DNA from: a bacterium
Lineage (GTDB): Bacteria > SZUA-79 > Acidulodesulfobacterales > Acidulodesulfobacteraceae
Direction of reading: 5' to 3'
Assembly: GCA_021822625.1 (NCBI GenBank)
Contig: JAKAQK010000003.1
Location: forward strand, 1-41,919
Length of the DNA: 41,919 bases
Positions 8,561 through 18,359 of this stretch are shown here, piece by piece. How positions within the stretch are numbered: the first letter of the stretch is position 1; each line of letters opens with the position of its first letter. The position numbers were made by a program, and so were the translations under genes. Below the pieces are notes generated by a model that saw only the letters and a program-made list of their open reading frames with translations, was not told the origin of the DNA and searched no databases.

Positions 8561-9359
8561 AATCGTTAAGCGTATGTTTTATTGTTTCATAAGGTAATCT
8601 AACCACCACAACGCTTCCGTCCCATTCATGCTCGAACGATTTAGATTCAATATTATTGCCATTTTGCATCAATGAACCATTTTTCGAAATTATCCATAAT
8701 TTACCATTATAATATTTTATCATTTCAGAAATTACATATAGACCATAACCGGCATTTTTTAATTGACCATACAGTTTATAATACATTTTGCTTTTCGTTG
8801 TGCCGGTAACTCCTTTTTCTAAAGCTTTTCTTATAGCTTCTTCATTGCTATTAATTTCTTTATATTTTCCTGAAATTGTTTTATAAAATCCAACTCCAGT
8901 ATCTATAATGATTATTTCAATTTCTTTTATATTAGGGAATTTTTGCGCACAACATACAACATCGGTTATGCTTTTAGCGTGATCGATCGTATTGGTTAAT
9001 AATTCTCTAATAATATATTGAACATATTTTTTAACTTCTTCGCCTTCAATATCAATAAGTTTAATAAAATTTTCCGCAAACAAATCTGATTCGTCTCTAT
9101 TGTCTGAATTAAATCTTTCAAGAGGCAGCGTTGTGTCAGAATTTAATTCTCCAATAATTTTCGTTAAGTATTTATAGCTTTTTGATTTTGGCGAAAGAGG
9201 GACTATTTTTAATTTATTGTGTTCTAATAATAATTTAGATTTTAGAATCGCCCAAATAGAAGGATCTATAAAATTATCAAATTGGGTTAAATCTATTGTA
9301 GAATTATTAGAAATATATTCTATAAACCATTCAATATTTTCTGTTCCTAAATAATTCAT
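8508..9359 (-). CDS. GHKL/HATPase_c ATP-binding protein
   Basis: N-box RELLTNTIDHA, G1 box IIIDTGVGF, G2 box NAGYGLYVISEMIKYYNGKLWI, and C-terminal SVVVVRLP. Confidence 0.8.
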   Translation of the reverse strand: MNYLGTENIEWFIEYISNNSTIDLTQFDNFIDPSIWAILKSKLLLEHNKLKIVPLSPKSKSYKYLTKIIGELNSDTTLPLERFNSDNRDESDLFAENFIKLIDIEGEEVKKYVQYIIRELLTNTIDHAKSITDVVCCAQKFPNIKEIEIIIIDTGVGFYKTISGKYKEINSNEEAIRKALEKGVTGTTKSKMYYKLYGQLKNAGYGLYVISEMIKYYNGKLWIISKNGSLMQNGNNIESKSFEHEWDGSVVVVRLPYETIKHTLNDFMKRITQVHSSNKNDIF

Positions 9360-9664
9360 ATACTTTTACTTTTTAAACCTGTTTAGTATCATATCGGCAT
9401 AAATAACCAAAGCTATCTATTGAGCGGTTACCTTTATCTTTTGTCTTGCAGAAGTATTGATAATGCTTATTATCAAACATAAACCCGCACCATTAAACTC
9501 GTCCGCGCATCTAACTAACATCTCATATTATTTTATCCTAAAAAACTGTATGCGTTTTTTATGCAACATTCGTTAAAATTGATTAATTTTATCCAAATTA
9601 AGAAATTATAAATTATGTAAATAGCAGGATATTACTTGAAAGGGTTATTCGCTGCGATTCTAAT

Positions 9665-9741
9665 TGGCGGGGCCGACGGGGATCGAACCCGCGACCTCCG
9701 GCGTGACAGGCCGGCGTTCTAACCGTCTGAACTACAGCCCC
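9665..9741 (-). tRNA. tRNA-Asp (anticodon GUC), CCA encoded
   Basis: Minus strand GGGGCTGTAGTTCAGACGGTTAGAACGCCGGCCTGTCACGCCGGAGGTCGCGGGTTCGATCCCCGTCGGCCCCGCCA. Anticodon loop CTGTCAC. Confidence 0.97.
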
Positions 9742-9986
9742 GCATTGTAAAAAGCATTGTATTTGTGATTATATAATTAAATTTTGACAATGTAAAGAGG
9801 TAAATATTTTTAAATAATCTTTTTCTATATTTAACATATATATTTTTTAACGCGTAAAGCTATGTCAAGCGGGACTACTTTATATTCTAAGGCTAATAAT
9901 ATCGGGAATTAATATTTATATGTGTATTTTAATATTCTTTAATACCTGAATAAACGTCAATAATGCTAAGAAATGTATTTAATAAA

Positions 9987-10063
9987 TGGTAGGCGGAGCA
10001 GGGTTCGAACCTGCGACCCCCGGCTTGTAAAGCCGATGCTCTAACCGGCTGAGCTATCCGCCC
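9987..10063 (-). tRNA. tRNA-Val (anticodon UAC), CCA encoded
   Basis: Minus strand GGGCGGATAGCTCAGCCGGTTAGAGCATCGGCTTTACAAGCCGGGGGTCGCAGGTTCGAACCCTGCTCCGCCTACCA. Anticodon loop TTTACAA. Confidence 0.97.
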
Positions 10064-10199
10064 ATATTATACTTATATTTTATTATTTATTGGGAGTTTT
10101 TTACGGTTTTAAACCCAAGAACTACCTTAAACTTGTTAGATACGCATCTGAATTGTTATCCAAGGTTTTTAAGTCTGACGCACTGTTTCTTACCCTTTC

Positions 10200-10380
10200 G
10201 AAACTGTTTAACGACAGACCATAGAGCCGTAAGCTTGCTCAATACTCACGAGTATGTGCCTTACATCTTAAAGGTTCTCTTGAATAACTGCTGATTAAAT
10301 ATAATTTAATCTCCTCTTATCAACTTATCAACCGGCTTTTACAAGCCTGCGAATTTATCCGCTGGCGGTTGACAGATTTA
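10200..10380. other. Candidate structured intergenic element (possible ncRNA), strand undetermined
   Basis: Nested hairpin GTAAG...ATACTC-AC-GAGTAT...CTTAC (10229-10264) and a three-way-junction fold TCAACCG / GCTTTTACAAGC / GCGAATTTATCCGC / CGGTTGA (10328-10372). GC content is visibly higher than in the other spacers. Confidence 0.35.
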
Positions 10381-10417
10381 TCTATTCTTGTTGCTTAAAA
10401 TACGATTTTTTATTGGA

Positions 10418-10453
10418 AAACAAACCCTCGTTCTTTTTAAAAAGAATCGAGGG
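10418..10453 (-). terminator. Rho-independent terminator of the HU gene
   Basis: Stem CCCTCG-TTCTTTTT / AAAAAGAA-T-CGAGGG (10425-10453), followed on the minus strand by TTTGTTTT. Confidence 0.75.
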
Positions 10454-10528
10454 CGAATTTATGTAAATAAACTAAATCATATTAATAATTACTTAATTAT
10501 ATGTGATATGATTTAACTTGTTTTACGG

Positions 10529-10825
10529 TTACTTTCCGGTATTAACGGCTTCTTTAAAGGTCTTACCTGGTTTAAACTTAGGAGACTTAGATGCTTTTAT
10601 CTGAATCTCTTTACCGGTTTGCGGGTTTCTGCCTTTTCTTGCGGCGCGTTTGGCAACTTCAAAAGTTCCAAATCCGACCAATCTGACGCTATCACCTTTT
10701 TTAAGAGCAGCAACAACAGACTCGACTGCTGCATTTAATGCCTTTTCACTGTCAGCTTTAGTAAGTTTAGATGACTTTGCAATTGCATCTACTAACTCAG
10801 CTTTTGTCATAAATTCCTCCTTCAT
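10529..10825 (-). CDS. hup: HU family DNA-binding protein
   Basis: MTKAELVDAIAKSSKLTKADSEKALNA...RLVGFGTFEVAKRAARKGRNPQTGKEIQIKASKSPKFKPGKTFKEAVN. The actual start is probably the internal MTKAELV, preceded by GGAGGAA. Confidence 0.96.
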   Translation of the reverse strand: MKEEFMTKAELVDAIAKSSKLTKADSEKALNAAVESVVAALKKGDSVRLVGFGTFEVAKRAARKGRNPQTGKEIQIKASKSPKFKPGKTFKEAVNTGK

Positions 10826-10997
10826 AAATTATAAAATGATTTGTTTAATTTTGCTTCCATGCTGAAGCTCTTTTTTCTTTTAAATGCTTCAACACCAGCA
10901 TATTAATAAACTATTACTAATATATATATGTTTATTATAAATATGTCAATAAAAATCTTTAATTTTATGAAATTTTTTATAAATTTAATAGTTCATT

Positions 10998-12338
10998 TCA
11001 GTTGGAATTAGACCCTGTTTTACCGGATAAATCCATATCTTTTTCATAAAGAATAATCGGCATAGAGTTATTTAATATTACATCGTCATTAATTACGCAT
11101 TCTTTAATGGTAGAATCAGTCGGAATTTCATACATTATATCAAGCATTATAGATTCTAGAATAGCTCTTAATCCTCTTGCTCCTGAACCATGCGTAATTG
11201 CCTGCTTAGTAATTTCTTTAATAGCTGAATCAGTAAATTTAAGCTTAACATTTTCCATATCGAAAAGTTTCTGATATTGCTTGATTAAGGCATTTTTAGG
11301 TTTAGTTAAAATTTCTACCAGCGCTTTTTCATCAAGTTCTTCCAATGCTGCTATAACAGGAAGTCTGCCGATAAATTCTGGAATAAGTCCAAATTTAAGA
11401 AGGTCCCTCGCCTCTACTTTCTTGACAATATCATAAGAATGCGTTTGCTGTTTTTCCCTTTTAATATTTGCGGTGAATCCTATCGGTTGAGAATTCATTC
11501 TTGTTTCTATTAATTTATCAAGACCGGTAAAAGCGCCTCCGCATATAAAAAGAATATTAGTTGTGTCTATCCTTAAAAACTCCTGATGCGGATGTTTCCT
11601 TCCGCCTTTTGGGGGCACATTGGCAACCGTACCTTCTATAATTTTTAAAAGAGCCTGCTGAACGCCTTCCCCTGAAACGTCTCTTGTAATAGAAACATTA
11701 TCGGATTTTTTTGCTATTTTATCTATTTCATCAATATATATTATACCTTTTTGAGCTTTTTCAACATCATAATCGGCATTTTGAAGCAGCGATAAAATAA
11801 TACTCTCCACATCCTCTCCGACATAGCCGGCTTCCGTTAAACTCGTTGCATCGGCAATAGCGAAAGGGAGCTCAAACATTCTCGCAAGCGTCTCTGCCAA
11901 TAATGTTTTACCGCTTCCGGTAGGACCTATAAGAAGAATATTACTTTTTTGCATTTCTACATCATTGAAAGGATTTTTGTCTTTTGATTCTTTTAATCCT
12001 TTATTTTTTTTTAAAGCTGCATTATATTCAATTCTTTTATAATGATTGTATACCGCAACGGAAAGTATCTTCTTAGCTTTTTCCTGACCTATCACATACT
12101 GGTCTAAAAAATTTTTAATCTCTGCCGGTTTGTAAATCCGCTCTTTATCTTTTGATTTTAATTCCGCAGCATCGGGAATTTCTTCTGAAATGATATCATT
12201 GCATAGCTCTATACATTCATCGCATATATAAACTGACGGACCTGCTATGAGTTTTTTAACTTCATCCTGTGACTTTCCGCAGAAAGAACAGTATAATTCT
12301 CTGCCGCTGCTGTCATCATTATTATTTTTCTTAGCCAT
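10998..12338 (-). CDS. clpX: ATP-dependent Clp protease ATP-binding subunit ClpX
   Basis: N-terminal zinc finger [31 protein letters not shown], Walker A GPTGSGKT, and the ClpX-type GYVGEDVE motif. Confidence 0.97.
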   Translation of the reverse strand: MAKKNNNDDSSGRELYCSFCGKSQDEVKKLIAGPSVYICDECIELCNDIISEEIPDAAELKSKDKERIYKPAEIKNFLDQYVIGQEKAKKILSVAVYNHYKRIEYNAALKKNKGLKESKDKNPFNDVEMQKSNILLIGPTGSGKTLLAETLARMFELPFAIADATSLTEAGYVGEDVESIILSLLQNADYDVEKAQKGIIYIDEIDKIAKKSDNVSITRDVSGEGVQQALLKIIEGTVANVPPKGGRKHPHQEFLRIDTTNILFICGGAFTGLDKLIETRMNSQPIGFTANIKREKQQTHSYDIVKKVEARDLLKFGLIPEFIGRLPVIAALEELDEKALVEILTKPKNALIKQYQKLFDMENVKLKFTDSAIKEITKQAITHGSGARGLRAILESIMLDIMYEIPTDSTIKECVINDDVILNNSMPIILYEKDMDLSGKTGSNSN

Positions 12339-12351
12339 TTTAATTACCTCT

Positions 12352-12969
12352 TTATTTTTTATCTTTACTATTTATTTCTTTATCTGCATCCTTTTTCTCA
12401 ACCACTTTGTCTATAATACCGTATTCGACGCTTTGAGCTCCGCTCATATAAAAATCTCTTTCTGCATCATCCTTAATTTTTTCTATAGACTGCGATGTAT
12501 GAAAAGATAAAATTGAATTTAATTCTTCTCTCATTCTTAAAATTTCACGCGCCTGTATATCAATATCTGTAGCTTGACCTTGAAATCCTCCTGACGGCTG
12601 ATGAATCATTATTCTTGAATGAGGCAGAGCAAATCTTTTTCCTTTCGTGCCTGCAGCGAGTAATACTGCTCCCATACTTGCGGCTTGCCCCATGCAAAGT
12701 GTCGAAACATCCGGTCTTATATATTGCATCGTATCGTAAATAGCCAACCCCGAAGTTATAACGCCTCCAGGCGAGTTAATATAAATACTTATATCTTTCT
12801 CAGGGTCTTCCGATTCTAAAAATAACAGCTGAGCTATTATAAGATTTGCAAATGTATCGTCAATTGCTTCGCCTATAAAAATAATTCTGTCTTTTAATAA
12901 CCGCGAATATATATCGTAGGCTCTTTCACCTCTGTGTGTTTGTTCAACGACCATAGGGACTAATGACAT
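12352..12969 (-). CDS. clpP: ATP-dependent Clp protease proteolytic subunit ClpP
   Basis: [77 protein letters not shown] (catalytic Ser/His). Confidence 0.97.
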   Translation of the reverse strand: MSLVPMVVEQTHRGERAYDIYSRLLKDRIIFIGEAIDDTFANLIIAQLLFLESEDPEKDISIYINSPGGVITSGLAIYDTMQYIRPDVSTLCMGQAASMGAVLLAAGTKGKRFALPHSRIMIHQPSGGFQGQATDIDIQAREILRMREELNSILSFHTSQSIEKIKDDAERDFYMSGAQSVEYGIIDKVVEKKDADKEINSKDKK

Positions 12970-13370
12970 ATTTAGTTTCTCCTGATTTCTTATTTGATTT
13001 CTTGATTGTTTGCTTATTAATTAATTTCTTGATTGTTTGCTTAATTAAATTCCTAACTATATTTTTTCTTGATTAATTTCTTAATTATTTTCTTAATTAA
13101 TTACTTAATTGCTTTTTAATTGCTTTTTGATTGTTTCTTGATTAATTTCTTAATTATTTTCTTAATTGATACTATTACTATTATGATATTGTACTTTTAT
13201 AACTATTTATTTATGTTATGTATTACCCTTAGCAGCTCCGACAAACCACTAAAAAGAGTAATAAATCCTGATTCAGATGCAAATTGACATCTATCATCCA
13301 TCTATCTATCTATCTATGATTTATCGTAATTTATCGCTTACCTATCTATATTATAATTATATATTATACA

Positions 13371-13517
13371 TAAGATATCTTATTTGCAATAATAAAATTA
13401 TATATTATTTCTTTAATCAAGTAGTTTTTGAGATTTTATATTATATATAGGTTATCTTATTTGCAATAATAAAATCATATATTTTTTCTTCAAGCAAGTG
13501 GTTTTTGAGATTTTCAT
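13371..13517. repeat. Direct duplication, period 77 bp, spanning the tig 3' end and its downstream spacer
   Basis: ATCTTATTTGCAATAATAAAAT..TATATT..TTTCTT..AAGYARGTRGTTTTTGAGATTTT occurs at 13377-13436 and again at 13454-13514. Confidence 0.88.
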
Positions 13518-14718
13518 AATTCTCTTTATCATTTGCATATAATTTTTTTATTTCTTCAAATTCTAAACCTGACTCTTTAGATGTCTGGCGGTAAAAATCT
13601 TCTAAGTCTTTATCGCCGATTTCTATTTTTTCAAACTTTCCTATGTTTTCCATTAAAAGATAAGATATAATATCTTTTTTTGCCATAACTTTCAGTATAT
13701 TAAACATATCCTGTTTTTGCTTATCCGTCATTGAAGCGTTTTTATATTTTTCATCCTTCATTAAGTTTTCAAATCTGGCTCTTGCGTCCTGTTCAATCAT
13801 ACTTTCCGGTATTTCTACCGGATTATTTTTAATCAATTCATTTGTGATTGATTCAATTAGCGTTTGTTTCTGTTTTTTATCTTCGTAAACTTCCAGTTCA
13901 TCTCTTAATTTTTTCTTAAAATCTTCTACGCTTTCAAAATCTCCAAAATTTTTAAGTATATCTTCGTTTAAAATCGGCATAATTTTCTTTTCGATATTTT
14001 TAATTACGCCTTTTATAGTAACACCTTTTTCTTTATCGACAAATTCAAAGCTATCGCCTATTTTTTTACCGTTAAATGACGACTCTAAGTCCTTCTCGGA
14101 AGTACCGGAATTGATATTCAACGTATAATCTTTTGCGCTGTCGATAGTATTGTTTTCAGAATCTACGGTAACATAATCTATATGGACAAAATATCTGTCG
14201 TGTTCGTTGATAGTTTCATCTGGGTTTAATTTAACCGGTTCAGACATTCTTTCAAGCAGGTAATTAATTTCATCTTCTAAAATCTCTTCCGTAATTTCTC
14301 TTTTTTCAACTTTTTTAATTTTTAAATCTAAATTAACGCTTGATATATTCGGTAGAACTTCAAATCCTACTTCATATGTATCTGCCGGTAATTCTTTGTC
14401 GACGGATGGATTGCCTGCCAGCATAATATTTTTGTCGCTAACTAACTTTTTAAAGGCATCATTCAGCACATCCATTTTAGCTTCTTCTAAAAGTTCTGCT
14501 TCATGAAACTTTTTAATTACGGAAATTGGAGCTTTACCTGGTCGGAAACCTTTTATATTTGCTTTTTTAGCAATTTCTTTTAATTTTAATTCAAGAAGGT
14601 TATTAACTTTTTCAGCATCTATCTGTATTTTTACCTTTCTTTTTATAGGAGAAATTTCTTGCACTACAAGTAAATCATTGTTCTGCGCTATATCGATATG
14701 CCCTGCATTTTCTTCCAC
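13441..14718 (-). CDS. tig: Trigger factor (peptidyl-prolyl isomerase/chaperone)
   Basis: Ribosome-binding signature KGFRPGKAPISVIKKF, full-length architecture, and the tig-clpP-clpX gene order. Confidence 0.93.
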   Translation of the reverse strand: MEENAGHIDIAQNNDLLVVQEISPIKRKVKIQIDAEKVNNLLELKLKEIAKKANIKGFRPGKAPISVIKKFHEAELLEEAKMDVLNDAFKKLVSDKNIMLAGNPSVDKELPADTYEVGFEVLPNISSVNLDLKIKKVEKREITEEILEDEINYLLERMSEPVKLNPDETINEHDRYFVHIDYVTVDSENNTIDSAKDYTLNINSGTSEKDLESSFNGKKIGDSFEFVDKEKGVTIKGVIKNIEKKIMPILNEDILKNFGDFESVEDFKKKLRDELEVYEDKKQKQTLIESITNELIKNNPVEIPESMIEQDARARFENLMKDEKYKNASMTDKQKQDMFNILKVMAKKDIISYLLMENIGKFEKIEIGDKDLEDFYRQTSKESGLEFEEIKKLYANDKENYENLKNHLLEEKIYDFIIANKITYI

Positions 14719-14855
14719 TATTGAAACCTCCGGATAGTTATTCTTCGTTTAAATATACTTACCTTATATTATATACAAGTTTAGCTCTTTATGAGTAATT
14801 GCATTTATTTGTATTTAGTTATATTTATTTATATTACGCTTATTATGACTTATTG

Positions 14856-16820
14856 CTATCCGACAAATATCGGTCTTTTAGACAGCATATCGCCAACGTT
14901 AAGATTTCTAAAAGGCAAATCTTTGGTCTGTTCTAAAATTTCTTTAACAAGCGCATCTTTCGTCATATTTTCAGTTTTTCTGTCTCGATATCTGTTTCTG
15001 ACGGATAATAAATTCGAGTTTTTTTCTTTTTCGCCTACAACTAAAATATACGGAACCCAATCCTCTTCCGCAAACATTATTTTTTTACCCATGCTGAAAT
15101 CTCTATCGTCAATATCAGTTCTTATTTTATAAGATGAAATGTTTTTCATTAATTCCGCGCAATATTCCATATATTTTTCAGAAACAGGTATAATCCTGAC
15201 CTGCGTAGTACTTAACCATAAAGGTAAAACAGGAATTTCCTTTTTAAGCGCTTCTTCTAAAAGCAGATACATCCATCGTTCGATTGTTCCGACTGAAGAA
15301 TGGCAGATTGTGCATCCCTCTTTTTCGCCTCTTTCGTTTACAAAATTTATGCCGTATCTTTCCGCATCGATAACGTCTAACTGAACGGTTGAAAGCTGAC
15401 ACGAACCCCCTATGGAATCAATTCCTTGAAATTCGTGCTTTAATGCCCAGTAATGTTTCATTTTAGATAGACTTTCAATTAATGCCGGTTTTTTGGAATA
15501 TTTTAAAAGGCTGACCAATTTATCTTTGTATCTATCGTAATATTCCTTAACTATTCTGAATACCACCGCATACTCTATATTAATGGCATCCGCCAAGTCG
15601 GAATACTGTCTGTAAAGTTCCTGATATTCATCGAATCCTTCTTCGATATTGCTGCAAAAACTGTGTATGTCCGGCATGGTAAATGCTCTCAAACGTCTTA
15701 ATCCTGAGAGTTCTCCGCTTCTTTCATATCTAAAGCTTTTTGAATATTCATAAAATCTCAAGGGCAGCTGTTTATAGCTTATCTTTGCATCTTTAATCAT
15801 GGAAAACAAACCAAAATCTCCTGCAAATCGAAGCACAAATTCTTTTGTTCTGTCAAAAACAATCGACGCCGAGTCGTCTTTAATTTTTTCGTCAGGCACC
15901 ATTATGGTATAATGCCTTTCATGAAAAGATTCGCCTTGTCCTTTGATATCAGGCTTGTTCCAATTATATATCAAGGGGGTTTCTATTTCCATGCATTTCA
16001 GTTTAACTAATGCAATCTCTTCAGCCCAGTCAGAAATAAGTTTATACAACAAAGTTCCTTTAGGATATAGTCTTAAGTGTCCAGAGTCAGAATTATCTTC
16101 GTGGTCTGCAATTTCAAGACGCCGCATCGCTTCGACCGAAGGGGGTTCCGCGCCTTCTTTTACCTTAAATTCTTCAAATGCTATAAACTTTTTTAAAGAA
16201 GGATACTTATTTAATATGTCGCTGTCTAAAATATTTTTATCGTTAATATCTATTGGTATTTCGCTACCATCCGGATTTAAAATAAAAAACTCGCTTTCTA
16301 CCTCTTTTGCAATATCGTCCCTGTTTTTAGCTTTTGCAATTTTGTTATTAACGGCGTTAACGTCCGATGTCCATGCCTTATTTACTGAAGAAGAGATTAT
16401 ATGCCTTGAAGATTCGCTCAGCGGATGACCCTTGCATGCGATAGAAAAACTTTTGTACCAGCCGAAAGGCGCCCGCTCTATCCGCACGTGCGGCAGCGCA
16501 TTCTGAAGTTTGTTTTTCAGTCCGTCTAATATTTTTATGGCGTCGGACGGTCTTCCCAAGTCATTTGATAAGTGTGCATAAGGATATATTATGATAGTAG
16601 GGGGTTTCAGTTCATTAAAAAGTTTGTCAATTTCAATAAACGCTAAATTAATAATCTCATCAGGTTCTGAAGCGTCCGGGCTTTCTATGGTGGAAAAAAC
16701 TACCAATGAATCATTAAATGCGCTATTTTCATGAAGACTTTCATCTATTTTCTCGGCCATCGGGGTTTTTCCGGTAAGTCCGTAGCTAAAATTATCTGCG
16801 TGGATAAGGAGTAATCTCAT
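14856..16820 (-). CDS. thrS: Threonyl-tRNA synthetase, archaeal type (N-terminal DTD-like editing domain, no TGS domain)
   Basis: N-terminal MRLLLIHADNFSYG...IIYPYAHLSNDLGRPSDA..APFGWYKSFSIACKGHPLSESSR (archaeal ThrRS editing domain). Class II core PSVEAMRRLEIADHEDNSDSGHLRLYPKG, FRYERSGELSGLRRLRAFTMPDIHSFC. Confidence 0.93.
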   Translation of the reverse strand: MRLLLIHADNFSYGLTGKTPMAEKIDESLHENSAFNDSLVVFSTIESPDASEPDEIINLAFIEIDKLFNELKPPTIIIYPYAHLSNDLGRPSDAIKILDGLKNKLQNALPHVRIERAPFGWYKSFSIACKGHPLSESSRHIISSSVNKAWTSDVNAVNNKIAKAKNRDDIAKEVESEFFILNPDGSEIPIDINDKNILDSDILNKYPSLKKFIAFEEFKVKEGAEPPSVEAMRRLEIADHEDNSDSGHLRLYPKGTLLYKLISDWAEEIALVKLKCMEIETPLIYNWNKPDIKGQGESFHERHYTIMVPDEKIKDDSASIVFDRTKEFVLRFAGDFGLFSMIKDAKISYKQLPLRFYEYSKSFRYERSGELSGLRRLRAFTMPDIHSFCSNIEEGFDEYQELYRQYSDLADAINIEYAVVFRIVKEYYDRYKDKLVSLLKYSKKPALIESLSKMKHYWALKHEFQGIDSIGGSCQLSTVQLDVIDAERYGINFVNERGEKEGCTICHSSVGTIERWMYLLLEEALKKEIPVLPLWLSTTQVRIIPVSEKYMEYCAELMKNISSYKIRTDIDDRDFSMGKKIMFAEEDWVPYILVVGEKEKNSNLLSVRNRYRDRKTENMTKDALVKEILEQTKDLPFRNLNVGDMLSKRPIFVG

Positions 16821-16854
16821 ATTTTTATGTATTAATTTTTTTTATTATTCTATT

Positions 16855-17100
16855 AGATTAAATTTAATAGACTATATTATATTAAATAGACTATATTATA
16901 TTAAAATTAAATAGATTATATTAAATTATATTATATTTGATTAGACTATATTATATTAGATTGCATTAAATTATATTCTAAGATTAAATTATATTTGATT
17001 AGACTATATTATATTAGATTGTATTATATTATATTCTAAGATTAAATTTTATTTAATTAGACTATATATTATTTATATTAGATAAAACCATATTATATTA
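16855..17100. repeat. Degenerate tandem repeats, period about 58 bp
   Basis: TTGATTAGACTATATTATATTAGATTGYATTAWATTATATTCTAAGATTAAATTWTAT recurs at about 16937, 16995 and 17053. Confidence 0.8.
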
Positions 17101-17287
17101 AAATTAATTGCTGCCGCTCAAAAAAAGGCGTAAATATTCCTGCTTATTCTTTTTATAAAATCAAATACATTTTACATTTTTACAGTATTTGCGGAAAAGA
17201 GACAATAAAAAAACTGCCGTGCTCGCAGGTTTCATAAATATTATACTTATATAAAAAATAATTTGCAAATAAATTAAACTTGCAAAC

Positions 17288-17321
17288 AAAAAACCCGCCG
17301 TTTTTATTTAAAACAGACGGG
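17288..17321 (-). terminator. Rho-independent terminator of the hdr-flx operon
   Basis: Minus strand CCCGTCTGTTTTAAATAAAAACGGCGGG (one bulge), then TTTTTTGTTTG. Confidence 0.8.
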
Positions 17322-17454
17322 ATATGTAAAATTGATATTTATTATATTATCGTTATTTGTATGTATATGGAGATATATACAATAAGAATTGATAGTTATA
17401 ATATTTATAGCATTTATAGCGCTATCTCTGCATCGGGTATATTTATATTTAGAG

Positions 17455-18276
17455 TTAAAAATCGTTGGGCATAGATTCAATCTCTTTTGCGGTGAAAACA
17501 GGGCCCTCTTTACAGACATAAACGCTGCCTATATTGCATCTTCCGCATTTTCCGATGCCGCATTTCATTCTGTTTTCAAGAGTTGTAATAATATCTTCTT
17601 TATTAAATCCCATTTTTTCTAAGGACTTTAAAACAAATTTTATCATAATAGGAGGTCCGCAGACAACGGCTACCGCATTATCGCCTTTGACAGGCAATTC
17701 TTCAAGTATAGTAGGAACAAAGCCGACCCTTCCTTTCCAATCCGGCGTTTCTCCTCCCGGGTCTACCGTAATTACAACATCGGTATTGGCGAAAGCTTTC
17801 CATTCTTCAATTGCATTTTTATACATTAAATCCATAACAGTTTTCGCACCGTATAATACCGTTATTTTTCCGTAGTCATTTCTTTCGTCTAAACAATATT
17901 CAAGGATTGATTTGACCGGCGCCATTCCTATGCCGCCTCCGATAAATATTATGTCTTTGCCTTTCATTTTACCCGTATCAAAAAAATTACCGTAAGGACC
18001 TCTAAAACCTATGCTGTCTCCTACATTTAAACTGTTGATACCTGAAGTAGCTCTGCCTGACGTTCTAAAACTGAATTCAAAAAATTCCTTTCTTAGAGAA
18101 GACGAAGCAAACCCGAATGTAGATTCCCCCTCTCCTATGCAAGAAAATTCCCCGAATTGACCTGGAAGATAATCGATGCTCGCACCGTCAACCGTTAGTC
18201 TTACCGTTTTTGTATCAGGTGTTTCCTGAATTATTTCTTTAATAACCGCCAGCTTAGGCAAATAAATGTTTTCCAT
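17455..18276 (-). CDS. flxA: FAD/NAD(P)-binding oxidoreductase subunit (FlxA / hydrogenase gamma-like)
   Basis: Ferredoxin-reductase fold: YLPGQFGEFS, FRGPYGNFFD, IIFIGGGIGMAPVKSILEY, VVCGPPIMIKFV, and C-terminal 2Fe-2S ligands CGIGKCGRCNIGSVYVC. Confidence 0.85.
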   Translation of the reverse strand: MENIYLPKLAVIKEIIQETPDTKTVRLTVDGASIDYLPGQFGEFSCIGEGESTFGFASSSLRKEFFEFSFRTSGRATSGINSLNVGDSIGFRGPYGNFFDTGKMKGKDIIFIGGGIGMAPVKSILEYCLDERNDYGKITVLYGAKTVMDLMYKNAIEEWKAFANTDVVITVDPGGETPDWKGRVGFVPTILEELPVKGDNAVAVVCGPPIMIKFVLKSLEKMGFNKEDIITTLENRMKCGIGKCGRCNIGSVYVCKEGPVFTAKEIESMPNDF

Positions 18277-18359
18277 TTCAAATCCCTATTAATTAATTAT
18301 ATGTCTTAATTGATTTTAATTTAACTTAACCTGCTTTATATTATCTATTATAAGATTAA

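Noticed and set aside
15943-16428. 161-aa plus-strand ORF opposite thrS
   Set aside because: Opposite strongly conserved ThrRS sequence; shadow ORF with no domain signature.
16821-17290. T-box or other leader regulating thrS
   Set aside because: No T-box motif or stem-loop seen; the region is degenerate AT-rich repeat.
17534-17875. 113-aa ORF opposite flxA, and other antisense ORFs in the hdr-flx cluster
   Set aside because: All overlap convincing Fe-S/flavoprotein genes on the minus strand and lack domain motifs.
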